Shown: positions 1 through 8,227 of the stretch, piece by piece
How positions within the stretch are numbered: position 1 is the stretch's first letter
How the letters are laid out: each line of letters opens with the position of its first letter
NCBI GenBank assembly: GCA_016194985.1
Contig: JACQAK010000042.1
Span: forward strand, 1-54,203
Length of the DNA stretch: 54,203 bases
Direction: 5' to 3'
DNA from: Bacteroidota bacterium
GTDB taxonomy: Bacteria; Bacteroidota; Bacteroidia; B-17B0; Aurantibacillaceae
Position numbers and translations under genes: made by a program
The notes under the pieces: generated by a model
The model's database searches: none
What the model saw: only the letters and a program-made list of their open reading frames with translations
What the model was told of the DNA's origin: nothing

Positions 1-155
1 AAGCTTTCGGTAACTGATACATCTGATTTTATGACATACCGTATACTCTTATTAAATAAGGCTTTGGCTGCAAAGGGACAAAAATTACAATCTATAACCA
101 CTGATTTTATCCAGTTGTTGGTTTGTTCTATGATTTTTTCATCGGTTAGTTTCAT
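1..155 (-). CDS. DUF1415 family protein, N-terminal part (runs off the window)
   Basis: Reading the reverse strand from an ATG at 155 gives an open frame of 51 codons to the window edge. The product starts MKLTDEKIIEQ and contains W15 and a Cys-Pro-Phe-Ala stretch at residues 26-29, the conserved opening of DUF1415 proteins. The biochemical role of that family is not known to me. The gene lies 13 bp downstream of the YdcF-like gene on the same strand, so the two are probably cotranscribed. Only the N-terminus is visible, so the assignment rests on this one motif. Confidence 0.65.
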   Translation of the reverse strand, partial: MKLTDEKIIEQTNNWIKSVVIDCNFCPFAAKALFNKSIRYVIKSDVSVTES

Positions 156-168
156 TATAAACGATATG

Positions 169-870
169 TTAAGAGTGTTGGCGTTTTAATTTTCGTGCAC
201 GACGTATGTCTTTCTTTACACGGTGTCCCCGGGAGCCGCGTAAATTTTCAAAAATACTTTCCCGTTTTTCTAAAGGAATAAAATTTGGGATAAATTCAGC
301 CTGCTCGGCAATGGGGTTAATAGGCTTTAATTGCAGGGGTAATTTCCAGAGGCTATCTGCTACTACCGGAATAAAATCAACTTGTAAGTTGAACTTGCGC
401 TTGAATGGTTTCATAAAACTGGCCTGAGCAGGTTCGGTAGCAAAACCAATAGTTTTAAAGCCTAATTGCGAAGCCAAAACACATGAATAGTATAAGTTTT
501 CGGTTGTGTGTTCTGCTTTTGTTTCTGTAAATATATTCTCGTTTTTAACGCCCAGTTGAAGTGCGAATAACCGCATCATGTTTGCCTCAATGTAAGGGCT
601 GTGAACAGCCGCTCCCGAGAAAATAATGTTTTTGGTGTATCCGTTTTTGTAAAGATAGTAGGCCCATTTTACACGTTGTGACACTACCATATTGACGTTT
701 CCTGAGTCGTGCGGAAAACCCGGTACGATAATAACATCATACGGTTTTCGTTGTTCAGCTATTTTAAAACATTTGGCGGGATCAGTATAAAATAAATTGT
801 AATATGACTGGCAGCCATTTAAGATGAATAGCCCCAGCGATATAGTTATGATGTAAATGAATTGTTTCAT
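169..870 (-). CDS. YdcF/SanA-like DUF218 lipoprotein
   Basis: 233 residues. The N-terminus is a lipoprotein signal: a hydrophobic run from residue 4 to 17, then L-N-G-C with the lipidated cysteine at position 20. The body matches the DUF218 (YdcF/ElyC/SanA) fold: a buried strand DVIIVPG, a second strand IIFSGAAV and the motif ETKAEHTTENL, which in this family lines the putative active pocket. Family members are linked to envelope integrity, but no reaction is established. It is the first gene of a short reverse-strand unit with the DUF1415 gene. The C-terminus is strongly basic (RRARKLKRQHS), suggesting contact with nucleic acid or anionic lipid; that is inference. Confidence 0.72.
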   Translation of the reverse strand: MKQFIYIITISLGLFILNGCQSYYNLFYTDPAKCFKIAEQRKPYDVIIVPGFPHDSGNVNMVVSQRVKWAYYLYKNGYTKNIIFSGAAVHSPYIEANMMRLFALQLGVKNENIFTETKAEHTTENLYYSCVLASQLGFKTIGFATEPAQASFMKPFKRKFNLQVDFIPVVADSLWKLPLQLKPINPIAEQAEFIPNFIPLEKRESIFENLRGSRGHRVKKDIRRARKLKRQHS

Positions 871-934
871 TGCTATTCAAAGCTAAATAAAAATTGTAGC
901 TTCGTTACAAATAGTTTTGCTTCTGGTAAAAAAA

Positions 935-1405
935 ATGAACGAATTTGTGGAAATATATACTGATGGCTCTTGTCATACACAATTATGTGTTGGGGCATGG
1001 GCAGCAGTGCTACTGGTAGGCAATGAAAAAATAGTATTAAACGGAACGGAAACACATACGACTCATAACCGAATGGAAATTTTAGGAGTAATCAATGCCA
1101 TAAAATATATTCAACGGCAGTTTAAGCATATTACAGAACTTAGAATTATTTCTGATAGTCAATATGTAATTGGACTGGTTGGGCGCCAGACAAAATTTAT
1201 GGCCAGTGATTTTACAACCAAAGCCGGAAAAGAAATTCGTAATGTGGATTTGGTGAAAGAGTTATTGCAATTGCTGTTAACGATGAATGTGCAGTTTGTG
1301 AAGATAAAAGCCCATCAAAAAGCAACAGACATCATTAATTACAATATCGAAGTAGATAAATTATCCAGGCAATTAGTAAGAGACGCTGTAAAGGCCTTGA
1401 AATAA
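935..1405 (+). CDS. rnhA: Ribonuclease HI
   Basis: 156 residues from the ATG at 935; an upstream in-frame TTG at 917 adds six residues but is less likely. The enzyme cleaves the RNA strand of RNA-DNA hybrids during replication and repair. The RNase H fold is clear: D10 in YTDGS, E48 in RMEI, D74 in SDSQYV and D141 are the four metal-binding acidic residues, and H127 in KAHQ is the catalytic histidine. Length agrees with the usual 150-160 residues of single-domain bacterial RNase HI. It is divergent from the YdcF-like gene, and no operon partner follows before the tRNA-Lys region on the opposite strand. Confidence 0.93.
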   Translation: MNEFVEIYTDGSCHTQLCVGAWAAVLLVGNEKIVLNGTETHTTHNRMEILGVINAIKYIQRQFKHITELRIISDSQYVIGLVGRQTKFMASDFTTKAGKEIRNVDLVKELLQLLLTMNVQFVKIKAHQKATDIINYNIEVDKLSRQLVRDAVKALK

Positions 1406-1465
1406 TTTTACGTATTGCTGTATCATAATGTACGTTATTCTAATACAGTTGGAGGTTTTATACAA

Positions 1466-1500
1466 TAAAAAAGCCCTTAAAAATAAATTTAAGGGCTTTA
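1466..1500 (-). terminator. Rho-independent terminator of tRNA-Lys
   Basis: An 11-bp perfect stem (AAGCCCTTAAA at 1471-1481 with its complement at 1488-1498) is followed on the reverse strand by a run of six T. It lies 25 bp beyond the 3' end of the reverse-strand tRNA-Lys and fits termination of that transcript. On the forward strand the T-run is short, so it is a weaker stop for rnhA. Confidence 0.8.
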
Positions 1501-1525
1501 GTACCGAAGATAGTCATCATTCTAG

Positions 1526-1598
1526 TGATCCTGCTGGGACTCGAACCCAGGGCCCATACATTAAAAGTGTATTGCTCTACCAACTGAGCTACAGAATC
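1526..1598 (-). tRNA. tRNA-Lys (anticodon TTT)
   Basis: 73 nt. Seven acceptor pairs (GATTCTG with CAGGATC, one G-T), a D-arm with GCTC/GAGC, a five-pair anticodon stem ATACA/TGTAT around the loop CTTTTAA (anticodon TTT, lysine) and a T-arm GGTTCGAGTCC. The discriminator is A and the 3' CCA is not encoded. It stands alone, with its own promoter and terminator. Confidence 0.96.
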
Positions 1599-1632
1599 AT
1601 GAATTTAAGAACGTTTCTACCTTTTCGGGCTG

Positions 1633-1663
1633 CAAATATATAAACCAATTCCTAACTAGCAAA
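1633..1663 (-). promoter_or_regulatory. Bacteroidota-type promoter of tRNA-Lys
   Basis: On the reverse strand, TTTG (1660-1663) is separated by exactly 19 bp from TATATTTG (1633-1640), a perfect TAnnTTTG -7 element, followed at once by CAGCCCG. The same start-region sequence follows both rRNA promoters in this window. Confidence 0.8.
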
Positions 1664-1738
1664 ACTTTTTTTATTTTTTTTTTAATTTATTTACATGGCT
1701 TGTTTTTACTGGTGATTAGCCTTATTTTTATATCAGTT

Positions 1739-2200
1739 ATGGACTTTACACCTCAAATAAATTTATTAAAAGGCTTTTGCACATTAAATTTTGGAGTATC
1801 GGCAGTGGATGCAGAGTTAGTTTTTGGAAAACCGGAAGAAATTCAGGTATTGGATGATCCTATTTTAGAAACATCCTGCACCGTATATCATTATTGGGAT
1901 TCGGGCTTCTCTTTGTTTTTTGATAATAAAAACTCTATGAAATTTGGTAGTGTGGAAGTAGATAATGAAGATACCTTATTATTTTCTAAAAAAATATTTT
2001 CATTAAAAGAACAGGAATTAGTGGAGTTGATGAAGCAAAACAACTATGTCTTAACCGATTCTGAAAAGCAGGAATGGGGAGAAAAACGTCTGAGCTTTGA
2101 TGAAGCCGGTCTTGATTGCTATTTCGAAAACGGAAGATTAACGTCTATTAACTTTGGGGTGATTGACGAATTGAATACCTTTGAGTTCTTACCCAATTAG
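1739..2200 (+). CDS. Hypothetical protein, 153 residues
   Basis: No family recognised. The ATG at 1739 (MDFTPQINLLKG) is preferred over the earlier in-frame TTG at 1700, which would add a hydrophobic stretch coming out of a poly-T region. The product is soluble and acidic, with no signal peptide in this reading. The motif LVFGKPEEI followed by YHYWDSGFSLFFD looks like an alternating beta sheet, and a second half ends in two short strands (CYFENGRLTSINFG). It sits alone between the tRNA-Lys promoter and kdnA. Codon usage resembles its neighbours, supporting a real gene. Confidence 0.6.
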   Translation: MDFTPQINLLKGFCTLNFGVSAVDAELVFGKPEEIQVLDDPILETSCTVYHYWDSGFSLFFDNKNSMKFGSVEVDNEDTLLFSKKIFSLKEQELVELMKQNNYVLTDSEKQEWGEKRLSFDEAGLDCYFENGRLTSINFGVIDELNTFEFLPN

Positions 2201-2309
2201 CTTTGTTGAATTGGTGAAATCAAGAATAAACAAATAAAAAGTACTTACCCCTAAGAAATAAAATCTAAAATTAATAACTCATTAACCATAAAAATCATTA
2301 ACTGAAATC

Positions 2310-3518
2310 ATGCCTGGAACAGAATTATTTGGCGCAGAAGAGCGCAAGGAAATTGAAGATGTGTTATCAACCGGAATTATGTTCCGTTTTAATCATGATG
2401 CACAACGCAATAATATTTGGAAAGCAAAAGATTTTGAAGCAGAAGCTAAAAAAATCACAGGAGCAAAATATGCATTAGCCGTATCTAATGGATCGGCAGC
2501 TATATTAGCTGCATTAGCAGCCAGTGGAATCGGAACAGGTGATGAAGTCATTTGTCCTCCGTTTACCTACATTGCTACTATTGAAGCCGTTCTCATGTTA
2601 GGAGCTTTGCCTGTATTTGCTTAAATTGATGAGACCTTATGTTTAAGTGCAGAAGGTATCAAAAAAGCTATTACACCTAAAACAAAAGCCGTGTGCTTAG
2701 TACATATGTGTGGTGGGAATGCGAATATGGATGAAATTATGGCTGTTGTAAAAGAACATAATTTAAAATTAGTGGAAGATGCAGGACAGGCATTTGCCGC
2801 TTCTTACAAAGGAACTGCCACGGGGTTATTTGGTAGCGCCGGAGCGTATTCGTTCGACTTCTTTAAAATAGCAACAGCCGGAGAAGGCGGTATTTTTGTA
2901 ACGAACGATGAAAATACCTATAAATTGGCGGACAGTTACTGTGATCACGGTCACGACCATATTGGTAACAACCGTGGTATGGAAAATCATCCTATTATAG
3001 GATTTAACTACCGCATTTCTGAATTACATGCCGCAGTAGGAGCAGCCCAAACCCGCAAAGTGCCGGCTATTCGTACAGCTAACTTAAAACACAAAGCCTT
3101 TCTTCAAAAAGAGTTATCTAAAGTACAAGGCATTAGCTTTTCTAAATTAGGGGATGATAATGGAGATTCAGGTACCTTCTTAAATATCTTAATGCCTGAT
3201 ACTGAGACAGCTAAACGTACAGTGGATGAATTTAATAAAGCGGGTGTTGGTGGATTTAATTATTGGTTCACAAATATGTATCACTTTATTAATCAGTGGG
3301 AACACATCAAAGGATTAAAAACAGCCTCTAAATTGCCAATACAAGTGTTAGGAGCACCTCAGGATTATAACAATCTGCAGTTGCCTAAAACTCAGGCTGT
3401 GGTTGGACGTTTAATTTCTTTTGGTATACGTTGTACATGGACAGAGGAAGAGTTAAAAAACCTGGCGTCTAAAATTTCAGAATGTGCTACTAAGGCTTTA
3501 AAGCCTGTTAATGCTTAA
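2310..3518 (+). pseudogene. kdnA: kdnA: 8-amino-3,8-dideoxy-manno-octulosonate (Kdo8N) transaminase, interrupted by one TAA
   Basis: A DegT/DnrJ/EryC1/StrS-type PLP aminotransferase of 402 codons, intact in one frame except for TAA at 2622-2624 (codon 105). Around it the frame reads PVFA-stop-IDETLCLSAEGIKKA, where the family expects a Glu; GAA to TAA is a single change. The remainder keeps the PLP lysine (about residue 186, in SFDFFK) and the following GEGG. In Shewanella, KdnA transfers an amino group to 8-oxo-Kdo made by KdnB; that pairing, directly followed here by kdnB and kdsA, identifies it. It may be a recent inactivation, a sequencing error or a readthrough gene. The fragment from 2691 has ATG but lacks the cofactor-binding N-domain, so two separate functional genes are unlikely. 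Confidence 0.85.
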
Positions 3519-3524
3519 TAAAAA

Positions 3525-4607
3525 ATGTTACACAAGAATTTTAAAAACATAGATAAAGTAACCTACGGACGTGGTTCTTTCTCTCAATTAGCAGAAACGG
3601 TAGAACCGATCCGTAAAGAGAATAAAAATTACTTTGTATATGTGGTGGATAATTATTTTAAAGGGAAGCCTTTATCCAACAAGTTACAAAACAAACCGGA
3701 GGATTTAATTTATTATATCGATGTTGATCCTCATGAGCCTAAAACAGAACAAATAGATTCATTACGGGATGAAATATTAGCGAAACAAGGTTTACCAAGT
3801 GGCGTGATTGGCATTGGTGGCGGTAGTATTATGGATATTGCGAAGGCTTTATCATTGATGCTGACGAATGAAGGATCATCAACGTTGTATCAGGGATTAA
3901 ATTTAGTGAAGAAGCCCGGCATTTATCACTTAGGAGTCCCAACGATTTCCGGTACAGGTGCAGAAGTATCAATGACAGCTGTATTAACAGGACCGGAAAA
4001 AAAATTAGGACTGAAATGCGATTGGACTGTTTTTAACCAAGTAATACTTGATCCTGAATTAATAGCGTCTGTTCCTACCGATTGGTGGTTTTATACCGGA
4101 ATGGATACGTATATTCACTGTATTGAATCGGAAACAGGAATTCGTAATAATGCGTTTAGCCTGGCCTACGGTGAGCAATCGTTAAAACTTTGCAGAGAAG
4201 TGTATTTAGGTCCAAATGCCGGTCGTACACCTGAAAACGACGATAAGTTGATGGTGGCGTCTTTAATGGGAGGATTAAGTTTAACGTATAGTGAAGTGGG
4301 GGTATGCCACGCGTTAAGCTATGGTCTATCAATGGTTTTGGGAACCCGTCACTGTTATGCCAATTGTTTGATCTTTCAACACCTGGGGGATGTTTATTTA
4401 AAAGGTCATAGCGAGTTTATGCAAATGATTGAAAAACATCAAATTAAATTACCTCAAAATTTAAGTAAAGACTGGACCGAAGAACAAATTACCGCGATGG
4501 CGCAAGTGTCTTATAATTTACCATTTATGTGGAACCATGCATTTGGTGATAATTACAGAGAGATTGCCACAATGGATTATATAAAAGATTTATTCAGAAG
4601 ATTATAA
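3525..4607 (+). CDS. kdnB: 3-deoxy-manno-octulosonate 8-oxidase, iron-type alcohol dehydrogenase family
   Basis: 360 residues. Oxidises the C8 hydroxyl of Kdo to the aldehyde that KdnA aminates, giving 8-amino-Kdo for the LPS inner core. The group III metal-dependent alcohol dehydrogenase fold is evident: nucleotide-binding GIGGGSIMD at 97-104, SGTGAEVS at 142-149, and metal ligands D194 and H198 (in DTYIHCIES), H262 and H276. The start ATG lies 6 bp after the kdnA stop, indicating one transcript. The enzyme itself is intact although its partner kdnA carries a stop codon. Specificity for Kdo is inferred from the kdnA/kdsA context; by sequence alone it is an iron-type dehydrogenase. Confidence 0.85.
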   Translation: MLHKNFKNIDKVTYGRGSFSQLAETVEPIRKENKNYFVYVVDNYFKGKPLSNKLQNKPEDLIYYIDVDPHEPKTEQIDSLRDEILAKQGLPSGVIGIGGGSIMDIAKALSLMLTNEGSSTLYQGLNLVKKPGIYHLGVPTISGTGAEVSMTAVLTGPEKKLGLKCDWTVFNQVILDPELIASVPTDWWFYTGMDTYIHCIESETGIRNNAFSLAYGEQSLKLCREVYLGPNAGRTPENDDKLMVASLMGGLSLTYSEVGVCHALSYGLSMVLGTRHCYANCLIFQHLGDVYLKGHSEFMQMIEKHQIKLPQNLSKDWTEEQITAMAQVSYNLPFMWNHAFGDNYREIATMDYIKDLFRRL

Positions 4608-4613
4608 AAAGTT

Positions 4614-4691
4614 TCCCGCAGATCTCGCAAATCTTGCGGAAATAAATAAACATAAAACAAACAATCAGCGCAATCTGCGAAATCAGCGGGA
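4614..4691. repeat. Intergenic hairpin repeat, CCCGCAGATTTCGC family, copy 1
   Basis: The gap between kdnB and kdsA is an imperfect inverted repeat: TCCCGCAGATCTCGC at the left edge and the near-complement ending in AATCAGCGGGA at the right. Each arm is built from degenerate 7-9 nt units (GCAGATCT, GCAAATCT). A second copy lies before gpsA at 6825-6904. There is no T-run, so it is not a classical terminator; a transcript could fold into a long hairpin. Confidence 0.75.
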
Positions 4692-4707
4692 GCAAAAAAT
4701 AAATAAA

Positions 4708-5538
4708 ATGAGCAAAAAAATAGTAAAAGTAGGAGATATAGAGTGTGGAAGTAAAGACTTATTTCTGATCTCAGGACCTTGTGTGATTGAGGAAGAAAGT
4801 ATTATGATGAAAACAGCGGAGAAATTGAAAGAAGTTTCTGAGCGTTTAAAGATCAAAATTATTTATAAGTCGTCTTTCACCAAAGATAATCGTAGTAGCT
4901 TAAGTTACTACCAGGGGCCCGGTTTGGCAGAAGGTGTTAAACTGTTGGGCAAAATCAAAGAACAATTTGGATTTCCTGTATTAACCGATATCCATTCTCA
5001 TGATCAGGCTGCCGCTGCAGCAGAAGTGTGTGATGTGATTCAGATTCCTGCTTATTTATGTATGCAGTCATCTTTATTGGTGGCTTCAGCAAAAACAGGA
5101 CGAGTAATTAATATCAAGCACGGACAGTTTTTAGCGCCGGATAATATGAAGCATCCCGTACAAAAATGTGTTGAAAGCGGAAACGACCAGATCATTTTAA
5201 CGGAGCGTGGATACTCATTCGGATACAATGATCTGATTGTTGATCCCCGTGCATTTTATCATATGAATAATATTGGCTATCCTGTAGTATTTGACGTAAC
5301 ACACTGTGTGCGTAAATACGGTATTCCTAGTTCTGATAAAAAAGGTGGAGCGCGTGAGTTTTTACCTGTATTAGCCAGAGCCGGTGTGGCAAGTGGTATA
5401 GATGGTATGTTCATCGAAACCCATCCCGATCCGGAAAAAGCATTATGTGATGCAGCTTCTCAGTTATGTGTATACGATTTGGAAGAATTCTTAAAACCAA
5501 TTATCGAGCTGCATCATGTTGAAGTAAAATACAGGTAA
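4708..5538 (+). CDS. kdsA: 3-deoxy-8-phosphooctulonate synthase (Kdo-8-phosphate synthase)
   Basis: 276 residues, the usual length. Condenses phosphoenolpyruvate with arabinose 5-phosphate to Kdo 8-phosphate, the first committed step to Kdo for LPS. Family signatures are in order: SGPCVIEEES near the N-terminus, YKSSFTKDNRSS (phosphoenolpyruvate site), PVLTDIHS, INIKHGQFLAP, ERGYSFGYNDLIVDPR, FDVTHCVRKYG and a C-terminal ETHPDPEKALCD. The cysteine in GPC indicates the metal-dependent class. It follows kdnB after the hairpin repeat and completes a Kdo/Kdo8N set. Confidence 0.95.
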   Translation: MSKKIVKVGDIECGSKDLFLISGPCVIEEESIMMKTAEKLKEVSERLKIKIIYKSSFTKDNRSSLSYYQGPGLAEGVKLLGKIKEQFGFPVLTDIHSHDQAAAAAEVCDVIQIPAYLCMQSSLLVASAKTGRVINIKHGQFLAPDNMKHPVQKCVESGNDQIILTERGYSFGYNDLIVDPRAFYHMNNIGYPVVFDVTHCVRKYGIPSSDKKGGAREFLPVLARAGVASGIDGMFIETHPDPEKALCDAASQLCVYDLEEFLKPIIELHHVEVKYR

Positions 5539-5626
5539 TAATTAGTCAATTTGTTTATGGGTCAATTAGATAATTATACACCTCATTTACATTGTCAAAT
5601 AGACTAATTGGCAAATTAACTAATTA
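5539..5626. repeat. AT-rich intergenic hairpin built from ATTAGTCA-like units
   Basis: Left arm AATTAGTCAATTTG (from 5540) is mirrored by the right arm CAAATTAACTAATT (ending near 5625), with internal repeats of GTCAATTAG and GACTAATTGG. It fills the whole kdsA-folA gap. It has the architecture of the repeats at 4614, 44792 and 53142 but a different unit sequence. Confidence 0.55.
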
Positions 5627-5631
5627 AGTAT

Positions 5632-6126
5632 ATGATATTATCAAGCATAGTAGCAACATCATTAAATCGTGCCATTGGTAAGGATAATCAATTATTGTGG
5701 CACTTGCCTGCTGATTTAAAGTTTTTTAAAAATACCACCATGGGTTGTCCTGTTATAATGGGACGTAAAACATTTCAGTCTATTGGACGAACATTACCCG
5801 GAAGAAAAAATGTGGTGATTACCAGAGACAAAAATTTTAACTCGGATCATCAATTTGATATTTTGCTTGTTGGTAGCCTGGATGAGGCTTTGGTGAAACT
5901 ACATGCTGAAAATGAAGTTTTTATTATTGGAGGAGGAGAGATCTATAAGCAATCTATGGATTCTGTTGATAATATATATTTGACGTTAGTGAATATGACA
6001 ACCGAGGCAGATGTGTATTTTCCTGAAATTGATAAATCGAAATTTAATTTGGTTTGGGAAGAGAAACATTTGGCTGATGAAAAAAATAAATTTGATTATA
6101 CCTTTCAAAAATTCGAGAGAAAATGA
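5632..6126 (+). CDS. folA: Dihydrofolate reductase
   Basis: 164 residues. Reduces dihydrofolate to tetrahydrofolate with NADPH. Landmarks: N-terminal SIVATSLNRAIGKDNQLLWHLPADLKFFK containing the substrate-binding W-x-L-P-x-D loop, VIMGRKTFQSIGRTLPGRKNVVITR (NADPH site), FIIGGGEIYKQ and the C-terminal FDYTFQKFERK strand. Length matches chromosomal DHFR. The start ATG follows immediately on the AT-rich hairpin. The 3' end overlaps the next gene by 4 bp (ATGA), indicating translational coupling. Confidence 0.96.
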   Translation: MILSSIVATSLNRAIGKDNQLLWHLPADLKFFKNTTMGCPVIMGRKTFQSIGRTLPGRKNVVITRDKNFNSDHQFDILLVGSLDEALVKLHAENEVFIIGGGEIYKQSMDSVDNIYLTLVNMTTEADVYFPEIDKSKFNLVWEEKHLADEKNKFDYTFQKFERK

Positions 6127-6818
6127 GTTCCATTAAATTAGAAAACATTTTGTTTATTGATATTGAAACGGCCCCCATTCATTATCAATATAGTGCTTTA
6201 TCCTTAACGGAAAAAGAGTTGTGGGATAAAAAATGGATGTATAGTAAAGACATTACCCCTGAACAGCAATATGCCAAAGCCGGTATTTATGCCGAATTTG
6301 CCAAAGTAGTTTGCATTGGCCTGGGTTATATGAGTGAAGGGAAATTCAGAACAAAAACCATTGCGGGAGATAATGAGCATGATATTTTAACAGAGTTTTC
6401 CAGGTTATTGGAACAATTCTTTCATACCAGAGATCATTTTTTATGTGCTCATAACGGGAAAGAATTTGATTTTCCTTTCTTGTGCCGTCGTTTATTGGTA
6501 AATAGAATTGCTTTGCCGAAACTATTGCAATTACAAGGGATGAAGCCCTGGGAAGTAAAACATTTGGATACGATGGAGATGTGGCGTTTTGGAGATATTA
6601 AAAATTTTACATCGCTTAATTTATTGGCTCATATATTTGGAGTTCCTTCTCCTAAAGATGATATTGATGGAAGCCAAATTGCCAAAGTGTATTACGAAGA
6701 AAAAAACATTGAACGCATTAAAACGTATTGCATCAAAGATGTGATTACTTTAATACGTATTTATCAATCGTTAAAAGGATTGCAGGTGTTGAAGGATGAT
6801 GATATAGTTTATGCTTAA
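6123..6818 (+). CDS. DEDDy-type 3'-5' exonuclease, PolB-like
   Basis: 231 residues. The three exonuclease motifs of the DnaQ-like superfamily are visible: Exo I FIDIETAP near residue 12, Exo II AHNGKEFDFPFLCRRLL in the middle, and Exo III YCIKDVITLIRIYQSL near the C-terminus, where the Y-x-x-x-D spacing gives the DEDDy subtype seen in predicted PolB-like exonucleases. It should remove nucleotides from 3' ends; the natural substrate is unknown. It starts inside the folA stop codon (4-bp overlap) and so is made from the folA transcript. Confidence 0.82.
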   Translation: MSSIKLENILFIDIETAPIHYQYSALSLTEKELWDKKWMYSKDITPEQQYAKAGIYAEFAKVVCIGLGYMSEGKFRTKTIAGDNEHDILTEFSRLLEQFFHTRDHFLCAHNGKEFDFPFLCRRLLVNRIALPKLLQLQGMKPWEVKHLDTMEMWRFGDIKNFTSLNLLAHIFGVPSPKDDIDGSQIAKVYYEEKNIERIKTYCIKDVITLIRIYQSLKGLQVLKDDDIVYA

Positions 6819-6824
6819 AAACAT

Positions 6825-6904
6825 TGCCCGCAGATTTCGCAAATGAGCGCAGATTTGTTTGGGAGGATAAAATAATCCGCGGTAATCTGTGAGATCCGCG
6901 GGCA
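6825..6904. repeat. Intergenic hairpin repeat, CCCGCAGATTTCGC family, copy 2
   Basis: Left arm TGCCCGCAGATTTCGCA (6825-6841) and right arm ending GATCCGCGGGCA (6893-6904) are near-complements, giving a hairpin of about 80 nt. It shares its left-arm sequence with copy 1 at 4614-4691. An open frame running through it towards gpsA is accidental. Confidence 0.78.
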
Positions 6905-6915
6905 AAAAAAATAAA

Positions 6916-7914
6916 ATGACAAACGAAAAAAAAATAGCAGTAATAGGAAGTGGAAGTTGGGCAACCGCTATTGTAAAAATATTAAGTAATAACGCCGGTA
7001 AAATTGGTTGGTATTTCAGAAATCAATCGGATATAGAACATATGAAGCAATATGGGCATAACCCACGTTACTTAAGTTCCGTGCAATTTGATTTGCATAA
7101 ACTGGAACTGTCTTCTGACTTATCCACAACACTTACGGGAGCGGATATTATTATACTGGCCGTACCATCAGCGTTTATCAATAACACAATCAAAGATATT
7201 CCCGCAGAAGTATTTGCCGGAAAGACCGTGTTTTCAGCTATTAAAGGAATTGTACCCGAATATAATTTGATTGTTGGTGAATATTTGAATACGGTATTTA
7301 ATGTTCCTTTAGAAAATATCGGTGTTATTACAGGGCCCTGCCATGCCGAAGAAGTGGCCTTGGAAAAATTATCGTATTTAACACTGGCGTGCAGAGATAT
7401 TACCAAAGCGGATGAATTGTGTGGATACATGCGTTGTCGCTATATCAAATGCTCGAGTAGTGATGATATTTACGGTACTGAATTATCAGCAGTATTAAAA
7501 AATGTGATTGCTGTTGCCGGTGGTATTTGTCATGGGTTGGGCTATGGAGATAATTTTTTATCAGTATTAGTTAGTAATGCTATTCAGGAAATAGATCGTT
7601 TTGTAGCCGCAGTGCATCCTATCGACAGAGATACCAAAGCCTCTGCTTATCTTGGAGATTTACTGGTAACGGCCTACTCGCAATTTAGCCGTAACCGTAT
7701 GTTTGGCACCATGCTCGGAAAAGGTTATAGCGTAAAACAGGCGCAATTGGAAATGAATATGATTGCCGAAGGATATTATGCGGTGAAATGTGTCGCAGAG
7801 ATCAATAAAAAATACCATGTGCACATGCCAATTACCAATGCGGTAAACAATATCATTTACGGAAATAAAGACGCTAAACACGAAATGGAGTTATTAGCGG
7901 AACAGTTGAGCTAA
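6916..7914 (+). CDS. gpsA: NAD(P)-dependent glycerol-3-phosphate dehydrogenase
   Basis: 332 residues from the ATG at 6916; an earlier ATG at 6889 lies inside the hairpin repeat and is rejected. Interconverts dihydroxyacetone phosphate and sn-glycerol 3-phosphate for phospholipid synthesis. The Rossmann loop is IGSGSWATA at the N-terminus; ITGPCHAEEVAL, ELSAVLKNVIAVAGGICHGLGYGDN with its catalytic lysine, and DLLVTAYSQFSRNRMFG are diagnostic. It is the last gene of the kdn-kds-folA run, with convergent gldD downstream. Confidence 0.95.
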   Translation: MTNEKKIAVIGSGSWATAIVKILSNNAGKIGWYFRNQSDIEHMKQYGHNPRYLSSVQFDLHKLELSSDLSTTLTGADIIILAVPSAFINNTIKDIPAEVFAGKTVFSAIKGIVPEYNLIVGEYLNTVFNVPLENIGVITGPCHAEEVALEKLSYLTLACRDITKADELCGYMRCRYIKCSSSDDIYGTELSAVLKNVIAVAGGICHGLGYGDNFLSVLVSNAIQEIDRFVAAVHPIDRDTKASAYLGDLLVTAYSQFSRNRMFGTMLGKGYSVKQAQLEMNMIAEGYYAVKCVAEINKKYHVHMPITNAVNNIIYGNKDAKHEMELLAEQLS

Positions 7915-7957
7915 ATTCTATTTTATATTGCCCGTATTTAAATAATGTTATTTCATT

Positions 7958-8055
7958 TGGGCGTTTCCGGCGGTAGCCGGATCGGGCTGTCGTTTCAATC
8001 TTTTGTTCGTTCCTCACAAAAGGATTTCCACTTGCATCCCTAACGCAGGTAAACG
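7958..8055 (-). ncRNA. Structured RNA element, copy A (possible Flavo-1-like RNA)
   Basis: Read on the reverse strand the element begins TGCGTTAGGGATGCAAGTGG and ends in AACGCCC. It shows the conserved layout of five copies in this window: outer stem GCGTT/AACGC, a hairpin ATCCTTTTGT/ACAAAAGAT, the internal line CAGCCCG and a 3' hairpin TCCGGC/GCCGGA. The stems differ from copy to copy with pairing kept. It resembles what I remember of the Rfam Flavo-1 motif; that name is unverified. Copies A and B start back to back. Confidence 0.65.
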
Positions 8056-8070
8056 TTTTTTTAAGTTTTA

Positions 8071-8177
8071 TTGCGTAAGGGCTAGAGGCATTGTTTGAGC
8101 TCTTTTTATTTGTTCCGCAGGGCAAATAAAAAAGCGAGTGCCGAAAGCCCGACCCGCCTGCTGGCGGGGTACGCCCA
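8071..8177 (+). ncRNA. Structured RNA element, copy B (divergent sequence)
   Basis: Same layout as copy A on the other strand: outer stem GCGTA/TACGC, a long hairpin CTCTTTTTATTTG with its complement CAAATAAAAAAGCGAG, AAGCCCG, and a 3' hairpin ACCCGCC/GGCGGGGT. Its loop regions differ most from the other copies (GGGCTAGAGGCATTG instead of GGGATGCAAGCGG). Together A and B fill the 313-bp convergent gap between gpsA and gldD. Confidence 0.58.
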
Positions 8178-8227
8178 GATACTTAAATAACACTACATTA
8201 TTATATTGGAAAAGGTTTTAAATGAAT

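Noticed and set aside
1428-1643. Open frame across the tRNA-Lys region
   Set aside because: It overlaps tRNA-Lys, its terminator and its promoter on the other strand; no coding signal.
2691-3518. Second half of kdnA as an independent aminotransferase gene
   Set aside because: It lacks the N-terminal cofactor-binding region, and the sequence between 2625 and 2690 continues the family alignment in the same frame.
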